Source: Rhizobium viscosum (GTDB taxonomy: Bacteria; Pseudomonadota; Alphaproteobacteria; Rhizobiales; Rhizobiaceae). From it: 64,000 nucleotides of DNA. Below the pieces are notes generated by a model. That model did no database searches. It was not told where the DNA came from and saw only the letters and a program-made list of their open reading frames with translations. The translations under genes were made by a program, and so were the position numbers. This document shows positions 17,350-26,205 of the stretch, in pieces; within the stretch, counting starts at the first letter, position 1, and each line of letters opens with the position of its first letter. The stretch covers positions 3,055,001-3,119,000 of the forward strand of contig NZ_JADBEC010000001.1 of the NCBI RefSeq assembly GCF_014873945.1, in the 5' to 3' direction.

Positions 17350-18783
17350 ATGACCGTCCATCAGAATCTCATTGCCGGCGAATGGACCGGCACGAATGCC
17401 GCCGAGAACATCAATCCGTCCGACACGAACGAAGTCGTCGGTCTCTACGCTCAGGCGAGCGCCGAGGATGCCAAGGCTGCGATCGCGGCTGCCAAGGCTG
17501 CCTTTCCGGCCTGGTCGCGCTCCGGCATCTGGGAGCGCCACGTCATCCTGAAGAAGGCGGGCGATGAGATCATGGCGCGCAAGGACGAGCTTGGCGCTCT
17601 TCTCGCCCGTGAGGAAGGCAAGACGCTTCCCGAAGCGATCGGCGAAACGATCCGCGCATCGCAGATCTTCGAATTCTTCGCTGGCGAAGCGCTGCGCCTT
17701 GCCGGCGAGGTCGTTCCCTCGGTGCGCCCGAATATTGGCGTCGAGATCACCCGCGAGCCGCTTGGCGTCATCGGCATCATCACGCCCTGGAACTTCCCGA
17801 TCGCCATTCCGGCCTGGAAGATCGCTCCGGCGCTCTGCTACGGCAATACCGTCGTCTTCAAGCCGGCCGATCTGGTTCCGGCCTGTTCCTGGGCGATTGC
17901 CGACATCCTGCATCGCGCAGGCCTGCCGAAGGGCGTTCTAAACCTCGTCATGGGCAAGGGCTCGGTCGTCGGCCAGGCCATGCTCGACAGCCCCGATATT
18001 GCCGGCATCACCTTCACCGGTTCGACAGGCACCGGCCGGCGCGTTGCCACCTCTTCCATCGAGCATAACCGCAAGTTCCAGCTGGAAATGGGCGGCAAGA
18101 ACCCGATGGTCGTTCTCGACGATGCGGATCTGACCGTTGCCGTCGAGGCTGCAGCCAATTCCGGCTTCTTCTCCACGGGCCAGCGCTGCACGGCTTCGTC
18201 GCGCCTGATCGTCACCGAAGGCATCCACGACAAGTTCGTTGCGGCACTTACCGAAAAGCTGAAGACCATCGTCGTCGACAATGCCATGAAGCCCGGCACC
18301 CATATCGGCCCGGTCGTCGATGCCCGCCAGCTTCAGACCGATACCGACTATATCAAGATCGGCAAGGAAGAGGGCGCCAAGCTCGCCTTCGGCGGCGAGC
18401 TCATCTCGCGCGACACGCCCGGCTTCTACCTGCAGCCGACGCTCTTTACCGAAGCGACGAACCAGATGCGCATCTCGCGCGAAGAGATCTTCGGGCCTGT
18501 CGTATCCGTGATCCGCGTGAAGGATTACGAGGAGGCGCTCGCAACCGCCAACGACACGCCGTTCGGCCTGTCGGCGGGCATTGCCACGACCAGCCTCAAG
18601 CATGCGACGCATTTCAAGCGCAACTCCGAGGCCGGCATGGTGATGGTGAACCTGCCGACCGCCGGCGTCGATTTCCACGTTCCCTTCGGCGGCCGTAAGG
18701 GCTCGTCCTACGGCCCGCGCGAGCAGGGCAAGTACGCTGCCGAATTCTACACAACCGTCAAGACCGCCTATACGCTGGCCTAA
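17350..18783 (+). CDS. 2,5-dioxopentanoate (2-oxoglutarate semialdehyde) dehydrogenase
   Basis: This 477-residue NAD(P)-dependent aldehyde dehydrogenase is cytoplasmic. Conserved segments are GIITPWNFPIAIPAWKIAPA (cofactor region), FTGSTGTGRRV, catalytic Glu in LEMGGKNPMVVLDDA, and catalytic Cys in STGQRCTASSRLIV. It ends with FHVPFGGRKGSSYGPREQG. In the non-phosphorylative L-arabinose pathway the last step oxidises 2,5-dioxopentanoate to 2-oxoglutarate, and the flanking gguC and dehydratase genes fit that pathway. A GAGGAGG site precedes the ATG. Other aldehydes cannot be excluded from sequence alone. Confidence 0.85.
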   Translation: MTVHQNLIAGEWTGTNAAENINPSDTNEVVGLYAQASAEDAKAAIAAAKAAFPAWSRSGIWERHVILKKAGDEIMARKDELGALLAREEGKTLPEAIGETIRASQIFEFFAGEALRLAGEVVPSVRPNIGVEITREPLGVIGIITPWNFPIAIPAWKIAPALCYGNTVVFKPADLVPACSWAIADILHRAGLPKGVLNLVMGKGSVVGQAMLDSPDIAGITFTGSTGTGRRVATSSIEHNRKFQLEMGGKNPMVVLDDADLTVAVEAAANSGFFSTGQRCTASSRLIVTEGIHDKFVAALTEKLKTIVVDNAMKPGTHIGPVVDARQLQTDTDYIKIGKEEGAKLAFGGELISRDTPGFYLQPTLFTEATNQMRISREEIFGPVVSVIRVKDYEEALATANDTPFGLSAGIATTSLKHATHFKRNSEAGMVMVNLPTAGVDFHVPFGGRKGSSYGPREQGKYAAEFYTTVKTAYTLA

Positions 18784-18845
18784 GACAAAGCGCGATAACC
18801 CTGATCGTACGAGGCGGTCAGGGGATATCCTGAAGGACAGAAATT

Positions 18846-20585
18846 ATGAAAAAGAAAGCAGAATGGCCGCGTAAGCTGAGGTCGCAGGAATGGTACGGCG
18901 GCACGAGCCGCGATGTGATCTATCACCGCGGCTGGCTGAAGAACCAGGGTTACCCGCACGATCTGTTCGACGGCCGCCCTGTCATCGGCATCCTCAATAC
19001 CTGGTCGGACATGACGCCGTGCAACGGTCACCTGCGCGAACTCGCCGAAAAGGTGAAGGCCGGTGTGTGGGAAGCCGGCGGTTTCCCACTCGAAGTACCT
19101 GTTTTTTCGGCCTCTGAAAACACCTTCCGTCCGACCGCGATGATGTATCGCAACCTGGCGGCGCTCGCCGTCGAAGAAGCGATCCGCGGCCAGCCGATGG
19201 ATGGCTGCGTGCTGCTCGTCGGCTGCGACAAGACCACGCCGTCGCTATTGATGGGGGCCGCCTCTGTCGACCTGCCGTCGATCGTCGTTACCGGCGGTCC
19301 GATGCTGAACGGCTATTTCCGTGGCGAGCGCGTCGGTTCCGGTACGCATCTGTGGAAGTTCTCCGAAATGGTGAAGGCCGGCGAGATGACGCAGGCCGAA
19401 TTCCTCGAAGCCGAAGCGTCGATGAGCCGTTCCTCGGGTACCTGCAACACGATGGGCACTGCTTCCACCATGGCTTCCATGGCTGAAGCGCTTGGCATGG
19501 CACTATCGGGCAATGCCGCGATCCCGGGCGTCGATTCCCGCCGCAAGGTCATGGCGCAGCTCACTGGCCGCCGCATCGTGCAGATGGTCAAGGACGACCT
19601 GAAGCCTTCCGACATCATGACCAAGCAGGCCTTCGAAAACGCCATCCGCACCAATGCGGCCATCGGCGGTTCGACCAATGCTGTCATCCACCTGCTGGCC
19701 ATGGCCGGCCGTGTCGGCATCGATCTGACGCTCGACGACTGGGACCGCTGCGGTCGCGACGTGCCGACGATCGTCAACCTGATGCCGTCGGGCAAATACC
19801 TGATGGAAGAATTCTTCTATGCCGGTGGCCTGCCCGTCGTGCTGAAGCGCCTCGGCGAAGCCGGCCTCCTGCACAAGGATGCGGTGACGGTTTCGGGCGA
19901 GACCGTCTGGGACGAAGTCAAGGATGTCGTCAACTGGAACGAAGACGTCATCCTGCCGGCGGAGAAGGCGTTGACGGCTTCGGGCGGCATCGTCGTGCTG
20001 CGCGGCAATCTCGCCCCGAAGGGCGCAGTGCTGAAGCCTTCCGCCGCCTCTCCGCATCTGCTGGTGCACAAGGGCAGGGCCGTCGTGTTCGAGGACATCG
20101 ACGACTACAAGGCCAAGATCAACGATGACAGCCTCGATATCGACGAGACCTGCATCATGGTCATGAAGAACTGTGGTCCGAAGGGCTATCCGGGCATGGC
20201 CGAAGTCGGCAACATGGGTCTGCCGCCGAAAGTGCTCAAGAAGGGCATCACCGACATGGTGCGCATTTCCGACGCCCGCATGTCCGGCACGGCCTACGGC
20301 ACCGTCGTTCTGCATACCTCGCCGGAAGCCGCTGTCGGCGGCCCGCTTGCCGTTGTCAAGAATGGCGACATGATCGAGCTCGACGTGCCGAACCGCCGCC
20401 TGCATCTCGATATTTCCGAAGAGGAGCTGGCGAAGCGTCTGGCCGAATGGCAGCCGAACCATGACCTGCCGACCTCGGGGTACGCCTTCCTGCATCAGCA
20501 GCATGTCGAGGGTGCCGATACCGGCGCCGACCTCGACTTCCTCAAGGGATGTCGCGGAAGTGCAGTCGGCAAGGACAGCCACTGA
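18846..20585 (+). CDS. araC: L-arabonate dehydratase (IlvD/Edd family)
   Basis: This 579-residue iron-sulfur dehydratase removes water from a sugar acid. Cluster-ligand cysteines are in DMTPCNGHLRE, LVGCDKTTPS and SSGTCNTMGTASTM, and the C-terminal Mg/substrate region has KNCGPKGYPGMAEVGNM and SDARMSGTAYGTVVLH. It follows the semialdehyde dehydrogenase by 62 bases and ends the operon at a strong terminator. The substrate is inferred from the operon as L-arabonate; D-fuconate, D-xylonate or galactonate are possible because members overlap in specificity. The symbol follows the sugar-acid pathway usage, not the E. coli AraC regulator. Confidence 0.85.
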   Translation: MKKKAEWPRKLRSQEWYGGTSRDVIYHRGWLKNQGYPHDLFDGRPVIGILNTWSDMTPCNGHLRELAEKVKAGVWEAGGFPLEVPVFSASENTFRPTAMMYRNLAALAVEEAIRGQPMDGCVLLVGCDKTTPSLLMGAASVDLPSIVVTGGPMLNGYFRGERVGSGTHLWKFSEMVKAGEMTQAEFLEAEASMSRSSGTCNTMGTASTMASMAEALGMALSGNAAIPGVDSRRKVMAQLTGRRIVQMVKDDLKPSDIMTKQAFENAIRTNAAIGGSTNAVIHLLAMAGRVGIDLTLDDWDRCGRDVPTIVNLMPSGKYLMEEFFYAGGLPVVLKRLGEAGLLHKDAVTVSGETVWDEVKDVVNWNEDVILPAEKALTASGGIVVLRGNLAPKGAVLKPSAASPHLLVHKGRAVVFEDIDDYKAKINDDSLDIDETCIMVMKNCGPKGYPGMAEVGNMGLPPKVLKKGITDMVRISDARMSGTAYGTVVLHTSPEAAVGGPLAVVKNGDMIELDVPNRRLHLDISEEELAKRLAEWQPNHDLPTSGYAFLHQQHVEGADTGADLDFLKGCRGSAVGKDSH

Positions 20586-20610
20586 TCCAGTCTGTTCTGG
20601 ACTGAATACT

Positions 20611-20640
20611 GAAAAGGCGGGGCGAGAGCTCCGCCTTTTC
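20611..20640 (+). terminator. Terminator of the chvE-ggu-ara operon
   Basis: GAAAAGGCGG (20611-20620) and CCGCCTTTTC (20631-20640) form a 10-bp stem, and the inner GC/GC pairs extend it. The run CCTTTTC ATT gives a short U-rich end. It lies 26 bases after the dehydratase stop. Confidence 0.75.
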
Positions 20641-20759
20641 ATTGATATGCCGGATATTGTGCTGTCAGTACTGAGGCCTTTGCGGGGTTTGCGACAAAAT
20701 CGCATCGATCAGTGCGGGAGGACGGCCAGCGGTAAGAGGCTTACGACGTCTGCGCGTTG

Positions 20760-21227
20760 CTATTTCCCCTTTTTCTTCAAAAAATCATGCAGGATCGGTC
20801 TTTGCCCCTTGTGCATTTTGAACTCCGCCTCCTTGGTGCAAAACCAGGCTGCACGGTCGACTTCGGGAAAAACCTCCGTCTTCCCCGAGCGCGGCGGCCA
20901 TTCCAATTTAAACGTTGAACTGAGTTCGACCCTCGGCTCGAAGCCTCTCTCAGCTTCCGTCAGCCAGACGATGACAAGCTTTCCCCCAGGCTGCTTGTAT
21001 TCGCCAAGCCGCTCAAACGGGCCAGAGACATTGACACCAAGTTCCTCGAAAGTCTCCCGGCGGGCAGCGGCAAGTTCATCTTCGCCCTCTTCGACAAGAC
21101 CCTTTGGTATTGACCATGCGGCCTCATCCTTTCCCTTCCAGAACGGTCCGCCAGGATGGACGAGCAGCAGTTCCACCGCAACATCTACAAAACGGTAAAT
21201 AAGGAGCCCTGCGCTTCGGACAGCCAT
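20760..21227 (-). CDS. Nudix hydrolase
   Basis: This 155-residue protein has a complete Nudix box, GLVEEGEDELAAARRETFEELGV, given in two parts: GLVEEGEDELAAAR then RETFEELGV, matching GX5EX7REUXEEXGU. The start MAVRSAGLLIYRF, SIPKG and the C-terminal half (KLEWPPRSGKTEVFPEVDRA) resemble diadenosine polyphosphate or NUDT2-like hydrolases. It would hydrolyse a nucleoside diphosphate linked to another moiety; the substrate is not predictable. Transcribed alone, converging on the ara operon. Confidence 0.85.
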   Translation of the reverse strand: MAVRSAGLLIYRFVDVAVELLLVHPGGPFWKGKDEAAWSIPKGLVEEGEDELAAARRETFEELGVNVSGPFERLGEYKQPGGKLVIVWLTEAERGFEPRVELSSTFKLEWPPRSGKTEVFPEVDRAAWFCTKEAEFKMHKGQRPILHDFLKKKGK

Positions 21228-21258
21228 CGTGGATTCCTGACGTTAACCAGGAAGGGCT

Positions 21259-21462
21259 CTAAACAGCTGAGGGCGAAATGCGATCGGAAGGTGCCGCCAC
21301 AAGTTCTGCCATCATTTCCTTAGCCCGGACGATGGCCGCCTCGTCTTCGCTGCCAGGCTCCGCCGACATTCGAACAGTAATCAAGTCGTTTCCCGCGCCC
21401 CGGAATTCCACCGTAATCGTTCCAGCCGTCGTTCGTGCAACATTCGTGTTTTCCAGACGCAT
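21259..21462 (-). CDS. Small conserved-looking protein, function unknown
   Basis: A 67-residue protein with a strong AGGGAGG site about five bases before ATG. The sequence is a short beta-rich start (TAGTITVEFRGAGNDLITVRMS) followed by a helix (EDEAAIVRAKEMMAELVAA). No domain recognised. It sits 31 bases upstream of the Nudix gene on the same strand, so the two may be co-transcribed. Confidence 0.6.
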   Translation of the reverse strand: MRLENTNVARTTAGTITVEFRGAGNDLITVRMSAEPGSEDEAAIVRAKEMMAELVAAPSDRISPSAV

Positions 21463-21860
21463 CGCAACCTCCCTTGAATAATCCTATCATTTTCCCGCGA
21501 AAATGGACATTGGCGGACATGCCTGAAAGTGGCCGAGGCGAACGCGATAAGCCTTAATCGATGTCCGGATGGGGGAATGGTCGAGACACGACGCATGCCG
21601 GGTTGTCTGGAAGAGAGGGAGTGCCACTCAAGCGACCTTGCCTCACCCTGTCCAGCAACGCATCAAGAGGCATCGGCGATGGATGATTTCGGCTCGCTTG
21701 GAGAGGTACGGCACCTTGCGAGGTCGCCTGTTCACCAGTCGTGCCTTCGCCCAAGCGGCAAGCTTTATTCCCAGAGTATAGGTGGTTCCACCCTTGCGTA
21801 TGATTCTCAGCGCGACCTCACCGCAGCTAATCTCTCATCGGACAACCAATGGAGAGTGCG
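21463..21860. other. Intergenic stretch without a supported gene
   Basis: About 400 bases between a leftward and a rightward small gene. Open frames on the plus strand here have no ribosome-binding site, no recognisable domain and unusual composition. I see no tRNA, IS or strong hairpin. It presumably holds the promoters of the two flanking genes. Confidence 0.5.
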
Positions 21861-22100
21861 ATGAGAACGAAGTCCGAAGTATCCGAGATGCCGATTTTCC
21901 CGCTCTTCGTGATCGGCACAACTATGCTCGCAATCATCCTGTATCTGGTCGCTTCCCAAGCGCTATTGCCTAAGCCACGTGGAAACCGCGTCTACCTACC
22001 GCCGGCATACGGCGTCTCGGATGATCTACCTTCCGCGCAGGAAACAGTCACTTCATCCGAGTTCACCTTCGAAAAGCCAAGACGCATCTTGTCGCAGTAA
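21861..22100 (+). CDS. Small single-helix membrane protein
   Basis: This 79-residue protein (ATG 21861, with GGAGAG just upstream) has one hydrophobic segment, FPLFVIGTTMLAIILYLVAS, at about residues 12-31, and a polar tail of about 45 residues. It looks like a single-pass inner-membrane protein with the tail outside or a signal anchor. Function unknown; coding status is moderately supported. Confidence 0.5.
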   Translation: MRTKSEVSEMPIFPLFVIGTTMLAIILYLVASQALLPKPRGNRVYLPPAYGVSDDLPSAQETVTSSEFTFEKPRRILSQ

Positions 22101-22208
22101 AGAGACACCATGATAAGGAGCTGGAATAGAGGACATTCCGGGAGCGTCTGATACCTGGCTTAAAGAAGTCAGCCGTTGGCTCGACCTGTCCGATCTTGGC
22201 AGACGTTG

Positions 22209-23123
22209 CTATTTCGGCTCCGCGGCAGGCGCAGCCCAAGTACCTAGCAGCATGCTCATGAAGCGTTCAGCCGCAGGCGAAAGCGATCCGCTTCGACGCC
22301 GCACGATGCCGATGGTACGCGATATCTCGGGATTGCGGATCGGTTTGCTTATCAGGAAAGGGTGATCGCCCTCAGGTGTTGCCATCCTCGGGAGTACGGA
22401 AATGCCGAGGCCGGCCTCGACGAGGCCAAGCGAAGTCGAAAGATGCGTGACCTCGTAAAACCAGTTGAGCTTGATGCTCGATTTCGCAAGCGCCGCATCG
22501 AGAAGGATGCGGTTGGCGCTTGAGCGATGGACGGTAATCAGGTGATAGGGTTCCAGGTCTCCCCACCGCACCTCGTCCTTCGCCGCCAAAGGATGATCGT
22601 TTCGGGCGGCGAGAACAAAAGGGTCCTCCACAAGACGTTCAAAGACGAGGTCGCTGTCTGAACTGCCCATGATATTGATGCCGAATTCCACCTCGCCCCG
22701 GGCAACGGCCTGCAATGCGTCCGTTGCGGTCAAATCGAGGATCCGGAAACGAATGTTTGGATACTCGACATTGAACTGGCGGATCACTGAGGGCAGAAAG
22801 TAGAAGGCAGCAGTCGGCAGACATGCAATCGTCACAAGGCCTCCTCGACTGCTGCCTAACTCACGCATCGCAAAGAGCGATCCGTCGAATTCCTCCAACA
22901 TTCTCTGGATGAGCGGCACCAGACCCACGCCGAGGGCGGTTGCCGCAACATGGCGTGTTGTCCGTTCAAGCAGTGGCGCGCCTATCGCCTGTTCAAGTTT
23001 CTGAATGCGTCGGCTGAGCGCGGGCTGCGACATGTTCAGCTGGTCCGCCGCCCGGTTGAAGCTTTGCAGTTCGACCACCGACAGGAATGCCCGCAAATCC
23101 AATATCTCGCAATTTATGTTCAT
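22209..23123 (-). CDS. LysR-type regulator of the galD-like/ABC locus
   Basis: This 304-residue regulator has an N-terminal helix-turn-helix (LRAFLSVVELQSFNRAADQL, NMSQPALSRRIQKLEQ) and a substrate-binding domain (GLVTIACLPTAAFYFLP and onward). It is divergent from the tautomerase-like gene at 23230, with 106 bases between, so it likely controls that operon in response to the transported compound or its metabolite. Confidence 0.88.
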   Translation of the reverse strand: MNINCEILDLRAFLSVVELQSFNRAADQLNMSQPALSRRIQKLEQAIGAPLLERTTRHVAATALGVGLVPLIQRMLEEFDGSLFAMRELGSSRGGLVTIACLPTAAFYFLPSVIRQFNVEYPNIRFRILDLTATDALQAVARGEVEFGINIMGSSDSDLVFERLVEDPFVLAARNDHPLAAKDEVRWGDLEPYHLITVHRSSANRILLDAALAKSSIKLNWFYEVTHLSTSLGLVEAGLGISVLPRMATPEGDHPFLISKPIRNPEISRTIGIVRRRSGSLSPAAERFMSMLLGTWAAPAAEPK

Positions 23124-23145
23124 AACGCATCAATGCCCTCGTTAT
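23122..23145. promoter_or_regulatory. Inverted repeat overlapping the LysR start
   Basis: ATAACG (23122-23127) and CGTTAT (23140-23145) face each other across 12 bases in the shared promoter of the LysR gene and the galD-like operon. This has the size of a LysR recognition site, and its overlap with the regulator's own start codon would permit autorepression. Confidence 0.45.
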
Positions 23146-23229
23146 TAGCATTTTACAGATTAATCTTTATTTCGATAATGGCAACAACAGATGAGATTGA
23201 TACGAACCCAACATCATTCGGGGTTGCAA

Positions 23230-24312
23230 ATGAACGATCTGCTTTCCATTCCATGCGTCTTGATGCGCGGGGGTACCTCGAAAGGTCCCTTTTTTCTTGC
23301 TGCTGACCTTCCAACCGATCCGGCAGCAAGGGATCAGGTCCTTCTGTCCGTCATGGGCTCGGGCCACCCCCTTCAGATTGACGGGATTGGTGGTGGGAAC
23401 CCGATAACAAGCAAGGTGGCGATCATCGGAAGAAGTACGGTTCCCGGCGTGCATGTCGATTACCTCTTTGCGCAGGTGCGCGTCGATCAGCAGATCGTCG
23501 ATACCTCGCCGAACTGTGGCAACATGCTTGCGGCGGTCGGACCGTTTGCGATTGAAGCGGGACTTGTGGCCGTATCGGGAGAGACGACGATTGTCCGCAT
23601 CAACAACGTTAATACGGGCAAGGTGATCGAGGCTGAAGTGCCTACTCCCTATGGCAAGGTCGCGTATCTTGGTGACGCTGCCATCGACGGCGTACCGGGA
23701 CGGGCAGCGCCGATCGCCCTTACTTTTATGGATGCGGCCGGCGCCCGGACAGGCAGGCTCTTTCCCACGGGCGCGCCGATCGAGAACATAAACGGTGTAG
23801 ACGTCACCTGCATCGATTGCGCGATGCCTATGATCCTCATGGAGGCGGAAGCTTTCGGTGTCAGCGGCTACGAAACGTCCGCCGAGCTTAACGCGAATTC
23901 CGCCCTTCTACAGCGGATGGAGGCGGTGCGCCTCAGCGCCGGCGAACTCATGGGTATGGGAGACGTGCGTGAACAGGTGACACCGAAGCCTGTCCTGGTC
24001 TCGCGCCCGAGGAATGGCGGCGCGCTCAATGTGCGCTATTTCATGCCACATGAGTGCCACCCATCGCTCGCAACGACTGGAGCAGTTGGGATTGCGACCG
24101 CATGCATCAGCGAGGGCACGGTCGCTTCGCACCTCGTGGGCGTGCGGACCCCACCGATCATTCTATCGCTTGAACACCCGAGCGGAAGTCTCGATGTCAA
24201 ACTTCAGCAGCGCGACGGCAAGATCGTCGCAGGTATCCTGCGGACCGCCAGGCGGCTCTTCGAAGGCCGCGTCTTCGCCAAGCCCGTCAAAAATCTGATT
24301 TGTGCTGCATAA
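23230..24312 (+). CDS. 4-oxalomesaconate tautomerase-like (PrpF/GalD family)
   Basis: This 360-residue protein of the PrpF fold (two diaminopimelate-epimerase-like halves) probably shifts a double bond in a 2-ene-polycarboxylate. Family sequences are clear: CVLMRGGTSKGPFF, DGIGGGNPITSKVAII, DTSPNCGNMLAAVGPFAIEAG, NTGKVIEAEVPT, IDCAMPMILMEAEAFG and the C-terminal HPSG. Length matches Pseudomonas GalD, which converts the keto form of 4-oxalomesaconate in gallate degradation. No gallate or protocatechuate 4,5-cleavage genes are nearby; instead an ABC transporter follows, so the natural substrate may be imported. Methylaconitate isomerisation (PrpF) is the alternative. Confidence 0.85.
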   Translation: MNDLLSIPCVLMRGGTSKGPFFLAADLPTDPAARDQVLLSVMGSGHPLQIDGIGGGNPITSKVAIIGRSTVPGVHVDYLFAQVRVDQQIVDTSPNCGNMLAAVGPFAIEAGLVAVSGETTIVRINNVNTGKVIEAEVPTPYGKVAYLGDAAIDGVPGRAAPIALTFMDAAGARTGRLFPTGAPIENINGVDVTCIDCAMPMILMEAEAFGVSGYETSAELNANSALLQRMEAVRLSAGELMGMGDVREQVTPKPVLVSRPRNGGALNVRYFMPHECHPSLATTGAVGIATACISEGTVASHLVGVRTPPIILSLEHPSGSLDVKLQQRDGKIVAGILRTARRLFEGRVFAKPVKNLICAA

Positions 24313-24358
24313 TCTATCAATCTACCGGCACTGGGAGAGTGCCTGAACGGAGGAAAAC

Positions 24359-25360
24359 ATGAAGAAGCTAATCTTGGCACTCGCCGCAACCGTGGTTTTC
24401 GCGGGCTCTGCTTACGCCGAGTCCGTGCGAATAAGCGTCGGCTCCTATAACCTGAACAACTTGCCGTTTCCTGTGGCCCAGGGCCTCGGCCTTTACAAGC
24501 AAGAGGGACTGGACGTCACGGTCGAGAATTTCGCGTCCGGCGGCTCAAAGACGCTCCAGGCGCTTGTTGCCGGCTCAACGGACGTTGCGGTCGGCTTCTA
24601 TGACCACACGATCCAGATGCAGTCTCAGCGCAAGGATGTGGTCGCGTTTGTCGAGTTGGCCCGCAATTCGGGCCTCGTCCTTGCGGGCGGCAAGAACTCT
24701 ACGTTCGATCCAGCCAAGCCCGAAACCATCAAGGGTGCGAAGATAGGGATCACGGCGCCCGGTTCGTCGTCAGATTTCTTCGTTCGCTACTATCTGCAGC
24801 GCCACAAGATCTCGGCCGATGAGGTCTCGATCATTGGTGTCGGCTCTGGATCGGCCGCCGTTGCCGCGCTGGAACAGGGAAAGATCGACCTGCTCGTCAA
24901 CTACGACCCGGCTGCGACGTTCGTCGTCGAAAAGGGTGTGGGAAAGATACTCATCGACGCGAGAAACGACGAAGGCGCAAAGGAGATCTATGGGGGCCTC
25001 TATCCGACCTCAGTCCTTTACGCGACACAGTCCTACATCTCCGACAACCCGGAAACGATCCAGAAGGTGACGAACGCGACGGTGAAGGCGCTGAAATGGA
25101 TGGAGGATCATACCGCCGCGGAGATCGTCGAGAAGCTGCCTCCGGAGTTCATTTCCGGCGACAAGGAAACCTACGTGAAGGCCATTGAGAACGCCCGTGC
25201 GATCTTCTCGACCGATGGAATGCTCAGCGAAGACGACATCAAAACTCCCCTCGCAGTCCTCCAATCCTTCAACGAGAAGGTCGCGGCTGCAAAAATCGAC
25301 TTGAGCAAAACCTACACCAACGAGTTTGTAACCAAGGTGCCCAAAGCGGCATCGAACTAA
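24359..25360 (+). CDS. TauA/SsuA-like periplasmic substrate-binding protein
   Basis: This 333-residue binding protein has a Sec signal (MKKLILALAATVVFAGSAYA) and the NMT1/TauA fold: VGSYNLNNLPFPVAQGLGLY, FASGGSKTLQALVAGSTDVAVGF, KGAKIGITAPGSSSDFF and YDPAATFVVEKG. Relatives bind alkanesulfonates, taurine, nitrate, thiamine precursors or aromatic acids. The tautomerase-like gene 46 bases upstream points to an unsaturated or aromatic carboxylate; this is inference. First component of a three-gene importer. Confidence 0.88.
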   Translation: MKKLILALAATVVFAGSAYAESVRISVGSYNLNNLPFPVAQGLGLYKQEGLDVTVENFASGGSKTLQALVAGSTDVAVGFYDHTIQMQSQRKDVVAFVELARNSGLVLAGGKNSTFDPAKPETIKGAKIGITAPGSSSDFFVRYYLQRHKISADEVSIIGVGSGSAAVAALEQGKIDLLVNYDPAATFVVEKGVGKILIDARNDEGAKEIYGGLYPTSVLYATQSYISDNPETIQKVTNATVKALKWMEDHTAAEIVEKLPPEFISGDKETYVKAIENARAIFSTDGMLSEDDIKTPLAVLQSFNEKVAAAKIDLSKTYTNEFVTKVPKAASN

Positions 25361-25371
25361 GGGAGGTTAAG

Positions 25372-26205
25372 ATGACCGTGGCGGCCTTCAAGCCAACCAT
25401 GCAGACGCCGCAGCCGGCGCCCGCAGCCCGAGGAATGGTGTCGATCGAGAACGTCACCATGGCCTTTGGATCCTTCGTCGCCGTTCAGGACGTCAACCTG
25501 AACGTCGCCGACGGAGAATTTGTCGCGATCGTCGGCCCGACGGGTTGCGGAAAGAGCACGATTCTCAACGCGATCGCGGGATTGCTCAAGCCGGCGCAGG
25601 GCAGCGTCATGATCGACGGCAAGCCAGTTGTCGGGGTCCAGAACGATATCGGCTATCTCTTTCAACAGGATGCGTTGCTGCCCTGGAAGACCGCTATCGA
25701 GAACGTCGAGCTCGGCCCGATGTTCCAGGGAACGGGCGCAAGAGAACGGCGCGAGCGTTCCTTGGAGTGGCTTGCTAAAGTGGGCCTGAAGGGCTTCGAA
25801 GATCGTTATCCGCATCAGCTTTCTGGCGGTCAGCGCAAACGCGTGCAGATGGCCCAGGCTCTGATCACCGGCCCGAAAGTGATCTTGATGGACGAGCCCT
25901 TTTCGGCTCTCGACATTCACACACGGCATCTGATGCAGAACGAGCTCCTTCGCCTCTGGCAGGAGGAGCGCCGCGCCGTCGTGCTCATCACCCACGATCT
26001 TGAGGAGGCGATCGCTCTCGGCGACCGCGTCGTCGTACTGGCAGCCGGACCGCGTTCGCGGGTAATCGACAGCTTCCCGGTCGGCCTCGAGCGTCCACGA
26101 GATGTCGCGGAAATCAAGCTCGACCCGAGGTTCACAGACCTCTATCGCAACATCTGGGCTTCCCTGCGTGGCGAAGTGGAGAAAAGCTATGCACGCCATG
26201 ACTGA
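25372..26205 (+). CDS. ABC transporter ATP-binding protein (SsuB/TauB-like)
   Basis: A 277-residue cytoplasmic ATPase with Walker A GPTGCGKST (about residues 57-65), Q-loop FQQDALLPW, signature LSGGQRKRV, Walker B VILMDEPFSALD and switch ITHDLEEA. It starts 11 bases after the binding-protein stop with GGGAGG upstream, and overlaps the permease start by 17 bases. It energises uptake through the permease at 26189. Confidence 0.9.
   Translation: MTVAAFKPTMQTPQPAPAARGMVSIENVTMAFGSFVAVQDVNLNVADGEFVAIVGPTGCGKSTILNAIAGLLKPAQGSVMIDGKPVVGVQNDIGYLFQQDALLPWKTAIENVELGPMFQGTGARERRERSLEWLAKVGLKGFEDRYPHQLSGGQRKRVQMAQALITGPKVILMDEPFSALDIHTRHLMQNELLRLWQEERRAVVLITHDLEEAIALGDRVVVLAAGPRSRVIDSFPVGLERPRDVAEIKLDPRFTDLYRNIWASLRGEVEKSYARHD

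Noticed and set aside
14987..17913. Two long minus-strand frames across gguB and gguC/aldehyde dehydrogenase
   Set aside because: Antisense shadows of strongly supported genes; their translations are low-complexity and charged.
19503..20705. Minus-strand frame of 400 residues over the dehydratase gene
   Set aside because: Antisense shadow; no domain, and the overlapped gene has all iron-sulfur motifs.
21529..21864. 111-residue plus-strand frame in the intergenic region
   Set aside because: No ribosome site, no domain, and composition unlike neighbouring proteins.
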